Part shown: piece by piece, positions 1-8,035 of the stretch
Numbering within the stretch: position 1 is the stretch's first letter
How the letters are laid out: each line of letters opens with the position of its first letter
Assembly: GCA_009885995.1 (NCBI GenBank)
Contig: VFJQ01000072.1
Location: 1-64,000 of the forward strand
DNA: 64,000 nt
Direction: 5' to 3'
DNA from: Verrucomicrobiota bacterium
GTDB taxonomy: Bacteria; Verrucomicrobiota; Verrucomicrobiia; Chthoniobacterales; Chthoniobacteraceae
Notes under the pieces: model-generated
Database searches by the model: none
Seen by the model: only the letters and a program-made list of their open reading frames with translations
Told to the model about the DNA's origin: nothing
Position numbers and translations under genes: made by a program

Positions 1-2291
1 CCGTTGGCGTTTTCCTCGCCGAACTCGAGGGCGATCTTGCGCGTGCGCGGTTCGAGGTCGGTGCGGAACGTCAGCCCTTCGTTCGCCGACAAGCTGAACT
101 CCAACTCGTTCGGCAGGATGAGGTCGGCCTTCGCGTCGGTGCTGCCGAGCGCGCGGGCGGCGAACGTCTTGCTCGTGATCGAGCCGATGAACACGGCGTC
201 CTGAATGTAGCCCTGGCAGTTTGCGAAGTGCATCGTGCGCCGCCCCGCGACCAACGCCGCCGTGATCCGTTTGCGCGTTTCCTCGCTGTCGATTCCGAGC
301 GGCGCGTCCTCGCAGGTCCAGCCCTCGTAGAGAAGCTGCGTCACACCCGCTAGGTAGTCTTTGCCGGAGCGCGGGCGGTTCGCCATGAAAGCCCAGACGG
401 GAAAGCGCGCATCCCAGCCCATGAGCCCGCGGCAGAATGGCGTGAACAGCCGGGCGAGCTGATGCGTGGTGCTCTGCTGATCCTTGAGGCAAAAGCCCTC
501 GTGCAAATCGAGGAGCCACTGGCGCGCTTCGTCGAGCGACATGAGCCGCAGCTCCGGCGAGTTCGGATCAGTATAGGTGTGAAAGCGCGGGTCGTAGCCG
601 GGCTTCGGGAAAACGATGCCCCCGCTCGCGGTGCGGATGGGCAGGCTCACATTGAGGATGCGGAGGATGACGGGCAGGCGCTCTTTGAATTGAGGCGCGG
701 CGAGCAATCCACCGGCGCACTCGCGCGTCATCGTGCGGGAGCGAAAGACGAGATCGCCGGAGTCGCGTTCAAGCGCGAGGAAGCCCGTTTCGACGTGCTT
801 CTCAATGGCGGTGCGCGCCTCGACCGGCTGGATCGTGCGGAAGGCGAGCGCACGGACTTTTTCGCTGAGGCGGCGCAACTCGACGGAGACGACGGCATCC
901 GACTTCAGGAACCATTCGCGCTTGGGCTCCATCACAACGCCCAGATCATCGGCGAAGACGGAATCAGGGCGGTCATCGGCGGGGAGCAAGATGCGCGGAC
1001 GGCCGGCAGCGTTCGATTGTCCGTCTTCCCACACGCGGCGCTCGGCGCAGTGCGCGTCCACGCAGCCGGGTTTGCGCGCCTCAAACCAGGTGCAGATGTC
1101 CTCGATCTTCCTCTCCGCGCAGTGGCCGTGCAGGCACTTGAAGGCCGGAAAATCGCGATCAACGAAGACCACCGTGTCGCTGGCGTTTGGCTTCCAGTCG
1201 GTGCCGCCGTTGCCGTGCTCCTCGGCCCACGGACAGCGCACCGCCCATTTGCCGGTGTCAGGATCGAGGCAATCGCCGAGCAGGCTCGCCTCCCGGAAGA
1301 GAGCCGCGAGATCGAGCGTGCTGAGCGCACCTTTGAACGCCGCCCACCACGCGCGCTCCTTTTTCGGGCGACCGCGACCGTTCTTTGGCGCGCCTGTCGC
1401 GTCGTCGGCGATGGGAAAGATCGTGGCCTCGGTGTTGCGAAAAAGGTCGGGGTCGTGCGAGACGAAGCAGAGCCGCGTCGGCTCCTTTACCTGCGGGTCG
1501 TGTTTGAGGCCGTAGTTGTCGGCGAAGTATTTGGCGGCGGCGCGCACGCTCTCGTCGTGGCGCGAGCCATCAATGCGGAGCAGCACCTTGAGGCCGTCAC
1601 CGCTTGGTGAGACGAACGCGGCGGCGACGTGCGGATCGCCGGAGATTTTCTGCCGTGCGGCGGCGAGCGTTCCATTCAGTCCGTCGAAGTCGAGTTGCAG
1701 CAGACCCGTGTGCTTGAGCAGCCGCTTGCGGTCGGCGGTCGTGCCGGAAACGCAGAACGCCGGCAGCCTGGTCTTCGCGCGGTCGTAGGCGGTTTTGCCG
1801 TCGCGCCCGAGCACGCGCCGAAGCTCCTCAATCTCCGAGCGGAACTGGCCGGACTGAATCGCGTCGAGGACGGAAGCGATGTTGTCCACCGCGGGTGACC
1901 CCGGCGACATCGCGTTCGGGTAGGTCGTGACCTCGGCTGCGAAGACTGAACCCTGAACCCTCTGCGCGCTCGCCGAGAGTTCAGGGTTCACCGCAGAGGG
2001 TTCAACGGCGGCGGTGGAGGGTTCACTTTGAACCTCGCCTGTCCCCTCGGAGGGTTCAGGGTTCACGGGCGAGGGTTCATCTGCGCCGCGAGCGGGTTCA
2101 CTTTGAACCCCGGCGGACTGAGCAGGGGGTTCAGGTTGAACCCCCGATGAACCCTCGCGCGCATCTTGAACCCTCCACCCGTCGCGGCGCGCGCGTGTCT
2201 TGACCGTGTTGACGGGCACGCCGAAGTGCTCCGCCGTCGCCTTGAAGCTGCGGCAGTCGAGGTAGAAAAGTTTGATCGCGTCCCAGTCCAT
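1..2291 (-). CDS. Phage/ICE-type DNA primase-helicase with N-terminal HTH (3' end beyond window)
   Basis: An open frame of 763 codons runs off the left edge without a stop. Residues 15-39 look like a helix-turn-helix (AEHFGVPVNTVKTRARRDGW), as in phage terminase small subunits or sigma region 4. Residues 41-115 are a low-complexity Pro/Glu/Ser/Val linker encoded by a repeat array. Around 160-320 lies a BT4734/VirE N-terminal-like domain (HTGLLQLDFDGL), common in plasmid and phage primases. Near 350-390 a Cys/His cluster (RCPWAEEH, then FKCLHGHCAER) suggests a zinc-binding primase element. Near 637 a P-loop-like NRPRSGKDYL opens a helicase-type domain, with a DLEPRTRKIAL segment resembling the D..RR motif of phage DUF927-type helicases. 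The start shares one base with the stop of the upstream gene (TGATG), so the two are probably co-translated. The role in replication initiation of a mobile element is inferred from domain order. Confidence 0.75.
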   Translation of the reverse strand, partial: MDWDAIKLFYLDCRSFKATAEHFGVPVNTVKTRARRDGWRVQDAREGSSGVQPEPPAQSAGVQSEPARGADEPSPVNPEPSEGTGEVQSEPSTAAVEPSAVNPELSASAQRVQGSVFAAEVTTYPNAMSPGSPAVDNIASVLDAIQSGQFRSEIEELRRVLGRDGKTAYDRAKTRLPAFCVSGTTADRKRLLKHTGLLQLDFDGLNGTLAAARQKISGDPHVAAAFVSPSGDGLKVLLRIDGSRHDESVRAAAKYFADNYGLKHDPQVKEPTRLCFVSHDPDLFRNTEATIFPIADDATGAPKNGRGRPKKERAWWAAFKGALSTLDLAALFREASLLGDCLDPDTGKWAVRCPWAEEHGNGGTDWKPNASDTVVFVDRDFPAFKCLHGHCAERKIEDICTWFEARKPGCVDAHCAERRVWEDGQSNAAGRPRILLPADDRPDSVFADDLGVVMEPKREWFLKSDAVVSVELRRLSEKVRALAFRTIQPVEARTAIEKHVETGFLALERDSGDLVFRSRTMTRECAGGLLAAPQFKERLPVILRILNVSLPIRTASGGIVFPKPGYDPRFHTYTDPNSPELRLMSLDEARQWLLDLHEGFCLKDQQSTTHQLARLFTPFCRGLMGWDARFPVWAFMANRPRSGKDYLAGVTQLLYEGWTCEDAPLGIDSEETRKRITAALVAGRRTMHFANCQGYIQDAVFIGSITSKTFAARALGSTDAKADLILPNELEFSLSANEGLTFRTDLEPRTRKIALEFGEENAN
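1947..2173. repeat. Iteron-like array of GGGTTCA heptamers inside the primase gene
   Basis: Fifteen GGTTCA hexamers occur in 227 bp in both orientations, fourteen of them as the heptamer GGGTTCA or TGAACCC. Hits begin at 1947, 1954, 1984, 1998, 2019, 2029, 2052, 2059, 2073, 2094, 2104, 2127, 2137, 2148 and 2167. Chance would give about 0.1. Some are paired head to head around a short spacer (2019/2029, 2094/2104). The array encodes only the flexible linker of the primase, directly after its HTH. This layout recalls lambdoid O genes, where the origin iterons lie within the initiator gene. Confidence 0.85.
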
Positions 2292-2752
2292 CAGTTGCCG
2301 TTGAGGTTTGCGTAGAAGGTCCGCGCCGCCTGGCTGACGAAGACGCCGGAGAACCAGCCCTTGAGGTGCAGCCCAGCGAGCGTCCGCACGCGGGAGAGCG
2401 CGACGTAAGCCTGCCCCGGCTCGCGCGCGGCGCGCACATCCACGTAGGCGCTATCGAGCGTGAGGCCCTGGGCTTTGTGGATCGTGAGCGCGTAGGAAAG
2501 TCGTAGCGGGAACCCGAGGCGAACGCGACGGATAAGGATGGATGCCTCTCCCCACATGCTCAGGTCGTCGGGAATGACCTCAGCAAAGATGCCAAGTTTG
2601 CTAAGCATCGCCTTCAGCTCGTCGCGCCGCTCTGGAGCGATTGCGAATGGCGCTTTCTGGAAAGCTTGAAGTAGCGGGCGAAGATACGTGGATAGTTCAG
2701 GCCACATTTCTTCCTCGGGCGCTGGCTGCGGGATTTTCGCTTCGTCGCTCAT
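2291..2752 (-). CDS. Pif1/RecD2-like helicase C-terminal fragment
   Basis: A 153-residue product. The second half carries the UvrD_C_2-type end of superfamily 1 helicases: LSYALTIHKAQGLTLDSA (motif V region) and GQAYVALSRVRTLAGLHLKGW (motif VI, with the arginine finger in ALSRVR). The N-terminal ATPase core with Walker A and B is absent; about 80 residues of unrecognised sequence precede the helicase part. ATG at 2752 is chosen because upstream codons in this frame are Arg/Pro/His-rich and overlap the preceding ORF. It lies between the truncated ORF at 2755 and the primase, overlapping the latter by one base. It may be a decayed helicase or the separately encoded tail of one; unaided ATPase activity is not expected. 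Confidence 0.6.
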   Translation of the reverse strand: MSDEAKIPQPAPEEEMWPELSTYLRPLLQAFQKAPFAIAPERRDELKAMLSKLGIFAEVIPDDLSMWGEASILIRRVRLGFPLRLSYALTIHKAQGLTLDSAYVDVRAAREPGQAYVALSRVRTLAGLHLKGWFSGVFVSQAARTFYANLNGN

Positions 2753-2754
2753 AG

Positions 2755-3114
2755 TCAGGAAACCCTTCGGATGCGGTCGCCGTCTTTTTCGAGGCGGCCT
2801 TCGCGAATGAGGCCGTTGATGAGGGAGCGGGCGGCGTCTTCGATGATGGGGCCGGTGCGGGCGTAGCCGAGCCAGCGGGCGAAGAGGCGGATCGCGTCCT
2901 CGCGTTCGATCCATGTGCGGCCGATGGCGCTGAGAAAATTCTCTTTCTGGAATTCCCGCTCGTAGTCGCGCACGTCGGCGACGAGAAGCTTGAGCTGGCC
3001 ACTTTCGTTTTCCAGGATGCCGCGGCGGACGGCGGTGAGGAAATCCGTGTTCAGGACTTCGCGGATGTGGCTGCCGAGGCGCTGGTACCCGCCGGTCTCA
3101 CCAACGCTAAATCA
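2755..3114 (-). pseudogene. 5'-truncated ORF of the mobile-element module, function unknown
   Basis: The open frame is bounded upstream by an in-frame TGA at 3112-3114. Codon choice looks protein-like along its whole length (GGYQRLGSHIREVL ... NGLIREGRLEKDGDRIRRVS), yet the first ATG comes only at 2973, about 45 codons in. Coding-like sequence without a start, ending near the point where the plus-strand collagen cassette begins, suggests the 5' part was lost in a rearrangement near 3110. The C-terminal 72 residues could still be made from 2973 and resemble a small winged-helix-like fold (IEDAARSLINGLIREGRLEKDGDRI). The next gene downstream starts 3 nt after the stop. No family recognised. Confidence 0.45.
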
Positions 3115-3142
3115 AACGCTCCCTCCACTGGGAACCGCTGCC

Positions 3143-4096
3143 ATGGAATTCTGGAACGAAACGAAGGACCGGGCGCAAATGACGCTCGCCGTCTGGACGC
3201 AATACGCCCCCACGCTGACCATCGGTGGCCTCGGCACCGCCGACCTGACCGCTTACATCGCGGAATTCGAGCCGGCCGCACAGGCCCGCACGACGGCGCA
3301 GGATGATTTCGATGCCGCCGACCGGGTCGTGCGCAACACGCTGCTGAAAACGAAAATCCTCGACGTGAAAATCGCGGCGATCATCGACGGCCAAATCGCC
3401 GACCTGAACATCATCGACGATCTCGGCGACGTTTTTAACATCGTGCCGCGCTCCGAGCCGACGATCCTCTCGCGGGCTCGCGCGCTCTTTCCGGTCTGGG
3501 CGCGGGCGAATACGGCGCTCGCGGCGCTCACGCCGACGCAGCCGCCGATCACGCGCAACATTCAAGGCGTGCCGCACACGGCGGCGATGCTCAAGGGATT
3601 CCTGGACGGCTACACGGCGATCATCCAGACGCGCGATGACCGCGAATCGACGCTCAATAAAAAGCGCAGCGACTTGCGCGTGATCGACCGGAAGACGGAT
3701 CGGCTGATCAAGGCGTGGTATCAGGTGGTGAAGAATATGTTCGAGGCCGGCACGCCCGAATATGAGGCGCTGGCCCAAATCCCGACCGAGGAGGGCACGC
3801 CCACGCCGGACGTGTTTGACATCGCGACTTTGCTGCAAGGCGGCACCGGCGGGCTGCGCGTGCTCGTTTCGTATGAAGCGGGCGGCGGCGATCACGCGAC
3901 CACGCTCGAAGTGCAGTGGATGGTCGAGGGAGTGGACGCGGATTTCACGCACACTGCGACGCTGGACCCGAGCGGCAACACGCTGGGGCCGTTCACGGTC
4001 GGGCAGGTGGTGAAGGTGCGCACGAGCGTGAGCAATTCGAGCGGCACGCGCACCAGCGCGGTCCGCACGATCACCATCGAGGCGCCGATCCTCTAG
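3143..4096 (+). CDS. Helical protein with C-terminal Ig/Fn3-like domain, partner of collagen-like protein (copy 1)
   Basis: A 317-residue protein with no signal peptide. Residues 1-215 are predominantly helical, rich in Ala/Asp/Arg, with charged segments ([26 protein letters not shown]). The last 90 residues look like a beta-sandwich of Ig/Fn3 type ([12 protein letters not shown] ... [13 protein letters not shown] ... VRTITIEAP). It sits 3 nt upstream of the collagen-like gene. The same two-gene order occurs near 47.5 kb, where the partner shares a weak WY....F..GT.....I...IPT pattern ([20 protein letters not shown]) but lacks the Ig-like end. ATG at 3143 follows the truncated phage region. 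No known family recognised; a structural or adaptor role is inferred from the neighbour only. Confidence 0.7.
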   Translation: MEFWNETKDRAQMTLAVWTQYAPTLTIGGLGTADLTAYIAEFEPAAQARTTAQDDFDAADRVVRNTLLKTKILDVKIAAIIDGQIADLNIIDDLGDVFNIVPRSEPTILSRARALFPVWARANTALAALTPTQPPITRNIQGVPHTAAMLKGFLDGYTAIIQTRDDRESTLNKKRSDLRVIDRKTDRLIKAWYQVVKNMFEAGTPEYEALAQIPTEEGTPTPDVFDIATLLQGGTGGLRVLVSYEAGGGDHATTLEVQWMVEGVDADFTHTATLDPSGNTLGPFTVGQVVKVRTSVSNSSGTRTSAVRTITIEAPIL

Positions 4097-4594
<498 letters not shown>

Positions 4595-4695
4595 GGTGGT
4601 GCCGGGGCGCGATCCATCGCGGCACAAGCAGCGGCCAGCGGATTTCAAATCAGGACGCTACCAGCCGCTCCGGTTGCCGGTCGGTGGCAAATGGC

Positions 4696-4718
4696 GGCAG
4701 GCGGAGCGCCTGCCCTAC
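4696..4718 (-). repeat. GTAG-footed REP-like hairpin
   Basis: A perfect 8-bp stem (GGCAGGCG / CGCCTGCC, 3-nt loop) is followed on the plus strand by CCTAC, so on the minus strand it reads GTAGG plus hairpin. GTAG at the foot of a hairpin is the hallmark of REP sequences mobilised by RAYT transposases. A second GTAGGG (4591-4596) overlaps the stop of the collagen-like gene and precedes a weaker hairpin, so 4591-4718 may be one compound element. The gap 4595-4763 holds nothing else recognisable. Confidence 0.6.
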
Positions 4719-4763
4719 AACTGTGCAGTGACAGGGCGCGCGGCGCGCGGCAGTCTCGCGTCC

Positions 4764-6149
4764 ATGAGATTCGCCGCCCTCCTCATCGCGTTTGTTTCCG
4801 CTGCCTTCGCCGCAGAGCGGCCGAATGTGCTGCTGCTCGTGTCGGACGACCTCGCGACGACGCTCGGGTGCTACGGCTTTCCGGCGGCGAAGACGCCGCA
4901 TCTCGATGCGCTCGCGGCGCGCGGCGTGCGCTTCGAGCGGGCGTATTGCCAGTTCCCGCACTGCAATCCCTCGCGCTCATCCTTCCTCACCGGGCTGCGG
5001 CCGGGCACGACGCGGGTGACGAACAACGAGGATAATCTCTACACCAATCTGCCCGGCGTGATGACGCTGCCGCGCCACTTCGGCGAGCACGGCTACGCGA
5101 CGGCGCGGTGCGGGAAGATCTTCCACCTCGGCGTGCCGAGCGGCGAGGAGAGCATGGACGATCCGCAGGCGTGGGACTTCGGCGAACCGTTTAAGAGCGA
5201 GCTGCCGTATCCGCCGAAGCGCGTGAGCGAAGTGAAAGTGACGGCGGGGAAGAAGCAGGGGCTGCCGTGGCAGGAGATTCCGTGTCCCGACGACGACCTC
5301 GTCGATGGCGGCCACGCGAAGTTGGCGATCGAGTGGCTGGAGCAGCGCGACGCGGGGAAGCCGTTCTTCCTCGCGGTCGGCTTCCATCGCCCGCATCTGC
5401 CGCTCGTCGCGCCGGCGAAGTATTTCGATCTCTATCCGCTCGATTCGATCACGCTACCGGACGCACCGGCGGACGATGAAGCCGACATCCCCGCGCCCGC
5501 GCGCAACGGCGCCGTGCCCGGCTATGCGCTCAGCGCCACGCCCGAGCAGCGTCGCGCGGCGATCCGCGGCTATCTCGCGACGGTCAGCTACATGGACGCG
5601 CAAGCGGGCCGCGTGCTCGATGCGGTGCAGCGGCTCGGGCTCGCGGAGAACACGATCGTCATCTTCACGAGCGACCACGGCTGGCACCTCGGCGAGCACG
5701 GGCTGTGGCATAAGCGGAGCCTCTTCGAGGAAAGCGCGCGCGTGCCGCTGATCGTGAGCACGCCGGGGATGAGGACGCGCGGGCAGACGAGCGCAGGGCT
5801 GGTCGAGTTGATCGATCTTTTCCCGACGCTCTGCGATCTCACCGGCGTCCCCGCACTGGCGACGTTGCAAGGCAAGAGCCTGCGCCTGCTGCTCGACGAT
5901 CCGCGCGCGACGCTGCACGACGCGGCCTTCACGCAGGCGCGGCGCGGGAAGGACGCGGAGCACTGGGGCCGCAGCGTGCGCACGACGCGCTGGCGTTGCA
6001 CCGAGTGGGACGAAGGCCGGAGCGGCCTCGAGCTTTACGATCACGACGCCGATCCGCACGAATACACGAACCTCGCCGATCGCCCCGAGTATGCGACGAC
6101 GCTGGGGGAGTTGCGGGCGTTGCTTCGTGGGTTGGCGAGTAATCAGTAA
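4764..6149 (+). CDS. Secreted sulfatase, iduronate-2-sulfatase-like (S1 family)
   Basis: 461 residues with a short signal peptide (MRFAALLIAFVSAAFA, cleavage before AERPN). Type I sulfatase signature: Asp pair in NVLLLVSDD at the N-terminus, then C67-N-P-S-R71 with SSFLTG. Cys67 would be converted to formylglycine, the catalytic residue. Metal and active-site motifs follow (HRPHLPL; FTSDHGWHLGEHG; KRSLFEESARVPLIV). This is the layout of iduronate-2-sulfatase/choline-sulfatase-like proteins that are abundant in Verrucomicrobia and Planctomycetes and desulfate polysaccharides. ATG at 4764 is preferred because it places the signal peptide at the N-terminus; the frame is open upstream but encodes non-protein-like sequence. 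A second sulfatase follows 26 nt later. The exact substrate cannot be told from sequence. Confidence 0.92.
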   Translation: MRFAALLIAFVSAAFAAERPNVLLLVSDDLATTLGCYGFPAAKTPHLDALAARGVRFERAYCQFPHCNPSRSSFLTGLRPGTTRVTNNEDNLYTNLPGVMTLPRHFGEHGYATARCGKIFHLGVPSGEESMDDPQAWDFGEPFKSELPYPPKRVSEVKVTAGKKQGLPWQEIPCPDDDLVDGGHAKLAIEWLEQRDAGKPFFLAVGFHRPHLPLVAPAKYFDLYPLDSITLPDAPADDEADIPAPARNGAVPGYALSATPEQRRAAIRGYLATVSYMDAQAGRVLDAVQRLGLAENTIVIFTSDHGWHLGEHGLWHKRSLFEESARVPLIVSTPGMRTRGQTSAGLVELIDLFPTLCDLTGVPALATLQGKSLRLLLDDPRATLHDAAFTQARRGKDAEHWGRSVRTTRWRCTEWDEGRSGLELYDHDADPHEYTNLADRPEYATTLGELRALLRGLASNQ

Positions 6150-6169
6150 TCAGTGAAACAGTAATCAGT
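6139..6169. repeat. AGTAATCAGT short repeats at the sulfatase 3' end
   Basis: AATCAGT occurs three times in 31 bp, beginning inside the last codons of the first sulfatase and filling the gap to the second. Related words (ACTGATCACTGG, ACTGATCAGCGATCACT) continue in the signal-peptide codons of the next gene at 6226-6257. The same motif family recurs near 39.7 kb. Confidence 0.6.
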
Positions 6170-6175
6170 CATCCA

Positions 6176-7765
6176 ATGCACATCTCCATGAACCTCCGAA
6201 TCCGTTTCCTCTGTGTTCTCGTCTCACTGATCACTGGCCTACTGATCAGCGATCACTCCGCCCGTGCCGCTGAGCGGCCGAACATCCTCTTCATCATCTT
6301 CGACGACTGGAACGGCAGCACGCACGCCGGCGCTTATGGCTGCGATTGGGTGAAGACGCCGAACTTCGACCGCATCGCGCGCGAAGGCGTGCTGTTCAAA
6401 AGCGCGTTCACTTCCAACCCGAAGTGCAGCCCGTGCCGCGCGAGCATCCTCACCGGGCGCAATACGTGGCAACTCGAGGAAGCGGTCTGCCACGGCGGAT
6501 ATTTCCCGGCGAAGTTTGCGGTGTATCCCGACCTGCTCGAAGCCGCGGGCTACAGCGTCGGGCTCACGGGCAAGGGTTGGGGGCCGGGCGATTTCAAAGG
6601 CATGGCGAAGCGCACGCGCAATCCGGCGGGGCCGAGCTTCGATGAGGCGAAAATGGCGGAGGTGCCCGCGAGCGGCATCGGGATGAACGATTACGCGAAG
6701 AACCTCGAAGGCTTCCTCGCGCAGCGCGACCAGGCGAAGCCGTTTTGCTTTTGGATGGGCTTCAGCGAACCGCACCGCGCCTACGAGCCGGGCTCCGGCG
6801 TGCGGCTGGGGAAGAAGCTCGCCGATATCAAGGTGCCCGCGTTTTTCCCCGACGTGGAGGTCGTGCGCAGCGATCTCGCCGACTACGCGATCGAGGTGGA
6901 ATACGCCGACGCACACATCGGTCGCGCGCTCGCGGCGCTCGAGGCCGCGGGGCAGCTCGACAACACGCTCATCGTCGTCACGTCCGATCACGGGATGCCG
7001 TTTCCGTTCGTGAAGGGGCAGATCCACGAGGACGGCTTTCACCTCCCGCTGGCGATGCGCTGGGGGAAGGGCATCAAGCCGGGCCGCGTCGTCGAGGACT
7101 TCGTGAATGTGCGCGACTTCGCGCCCACCTTCCTCGAACTCGCCGGCGCGAAACCGCACGAGCAGATCACCGGCAAGAGCCTCGTGAATATCCTGCGCTC
7201 GCCAAAGTCCGGCTGGATCGAAAACCGCGACGTGATGCTCGCGGGCAAGGAGCGCCACGACATCGGCCGCCCGAACGACCTCGGCTACCCCGTGCGCGCG
7301 ATCCGCACGAAGGAATTTCTCTACGTGCACAACTTCCACCCTGAGCGCTGGCCCGCGTGCAACCCGGAGACCGACTTCGGCAATTGCGACCCGAGCCCGA
7401 CCAAGGAAGTCGTGAAGACGCTCGGCGGATACTTCTTCGAGCTGAGCTTCGGCAAGCGGCAGGCCGACGAGCTGTATCGCATCACCGACGACCCCGAGTG
7501 CGTGCGCAACCTCGCCAACGACCTCGCCTTCAAGGACACCATGAACGACCTGCAGTATCGCATGATGAAGATGCTGCGTGAGGAAGGCGACCCGCGCGCG
7601 CTCGGCAACGGCGCGATCTTCGACACCTATAAATACCTCGGCGGCCGCGCCAAGGGCTACGAGACCTGGCTCGCCGCGCAGGAGCCGCAGCTCGGCGACG
7701 CCGTCGCCAAGGCCGCCGAAGCCGCCAAGGTGCGCAAGAAGGGGAAGGGGAAGGCGGACGAGTAA
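6176..7765 (+). CDS. Secreted sulfatase with C-X-P-C-R active site
   Basis: 529 residues. A signal peptide (hydrophobic core FLCVLVSLITGLLI) ends near AARAAE. PNILFIIFDDWNG holds the N-terminal metal Asp pair, and the signature is C84-S-P-C-R88-A-S-I-L-T-G. Cys84 is the formylglycine position, but the usual Ser/Thr/Ala two residues later is Cys. Further motifs are MGFSEPHRAYEPG and VVTSDHGMPFPFVKGQ. The layout and length fit the heparan N-sulfatase (SGSH)-like group. It lies downstream of another sulfatase, probably co-transcribed, suggesting attack on one sulfated glycan. Start ATG 6176 or 6188 is not decided by a clear ribosome site; 6188 gives a tidier signal peptide. The basic Lys/Gly C-terminus (VRKKGKGKADE) is unusual. 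Confidence 0.88.
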   Translation: MHISMNLRIRFLCVLVSLITGLLISDHSARAAERPNILFIIFDDWNGSTHAGAYGCDWVKTPNFDRIAREGVLFKSAFTSNPKCSPCRASILTGRNTWQLEEAVCHGGYFPAKFAVYPDLLEAAGYSVGLTGKGWGPGDFKGMAKRTRNPAGPSFDEAKMAEVPASGIGMNDYAKNLEGFLAQRDQAKPFCFWMGFSEPHRAYEPGSGVRLGKKLADIKVPAFFPDVEVVRSDLADYAIEVEYADAHIGRALAALEAAGQLDNTLIVVTSDHGMPFPFVKGQIHEDGFHLPLAMRWGKGIKPGRVVEDFVNVRDFAPTFLELAGAKPHEQITGKSLVNILRSPKSGWIENRDVMLAGKERHDIGRPNDLGYPVRAIRTKEFLYVHNFHPERWPACNPETDFGNCDPSPTKEVVKTLGGYFFELSFGKRQADELYRITDDPECVRNLANDLAFKDTMNDLQYRMMKMLREEGDPRALGNGAIFDTYKYLGGRAKGYETWLAAQEPQLGDAVAKAAEAAKVRKKGKGKADE

Positions 7766-8035
7766 CCGGGGCGCCGCCTCGGGAGATTTCGGGGTGTCCG
7801 TCGGATTGCGAAACGATCCCGACAAGTGACGGAATGATTCCGACGGACGACAGGAGGGCGCGAGACGCCGTGGTGCCGAAGCGGAGCCTGGGGGCGCTTC
7901 AGCCGTGCAGATTACGAGGCGACCTTGTCGGTGGTCACAGGCCACTGGACAACACCCCCAACCGAGGCTCGTGTCCGCCCGCTGGCCGCGTCGTAGAACG
8001 CGGCCGGCGCTGCGTCTGGCCCAGGCTTACCAACC
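7766..8035 (+). other. Gene-free stretch with three inverted repeats before the delta-60 gene
   Basis: No convincing ORF in 270 bp. A perfect 10-bp inverted repeat GTCCGTCGGA / TCCGACGGAC (7796-7805 and 7839-7848) could end the sulfatase transcript, though no T-run follows. An imperfect pair surrounds TTGTCGGTGGTC (about 7924-7952). A strong hairpin GCTGGCCGCG / CGCGGCCGGC with an 8-nt loop (7981-8008) lies 28 nt upstream of the next start and could affect its translation. No known riboswitch recognised. Confidence 0.4.

Noticed and set aside
462..1610. Long plus-strand ORF (382 codons) opposite the primase
   Set aside because: It lies antisense to a continuous coding frame with recognisable primase/helicase motifs and reads as Arg/Ala/Glu-rich nonsense; a high-G+C shadow.
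1947..2173. CRISPR array
   Set aside because: The repeated words are only 6-7 nt, irregularly spaced and in both orientations; no repeat-spacer periodicity and no cas genes. No CRISPR array seen anywhere in the window.
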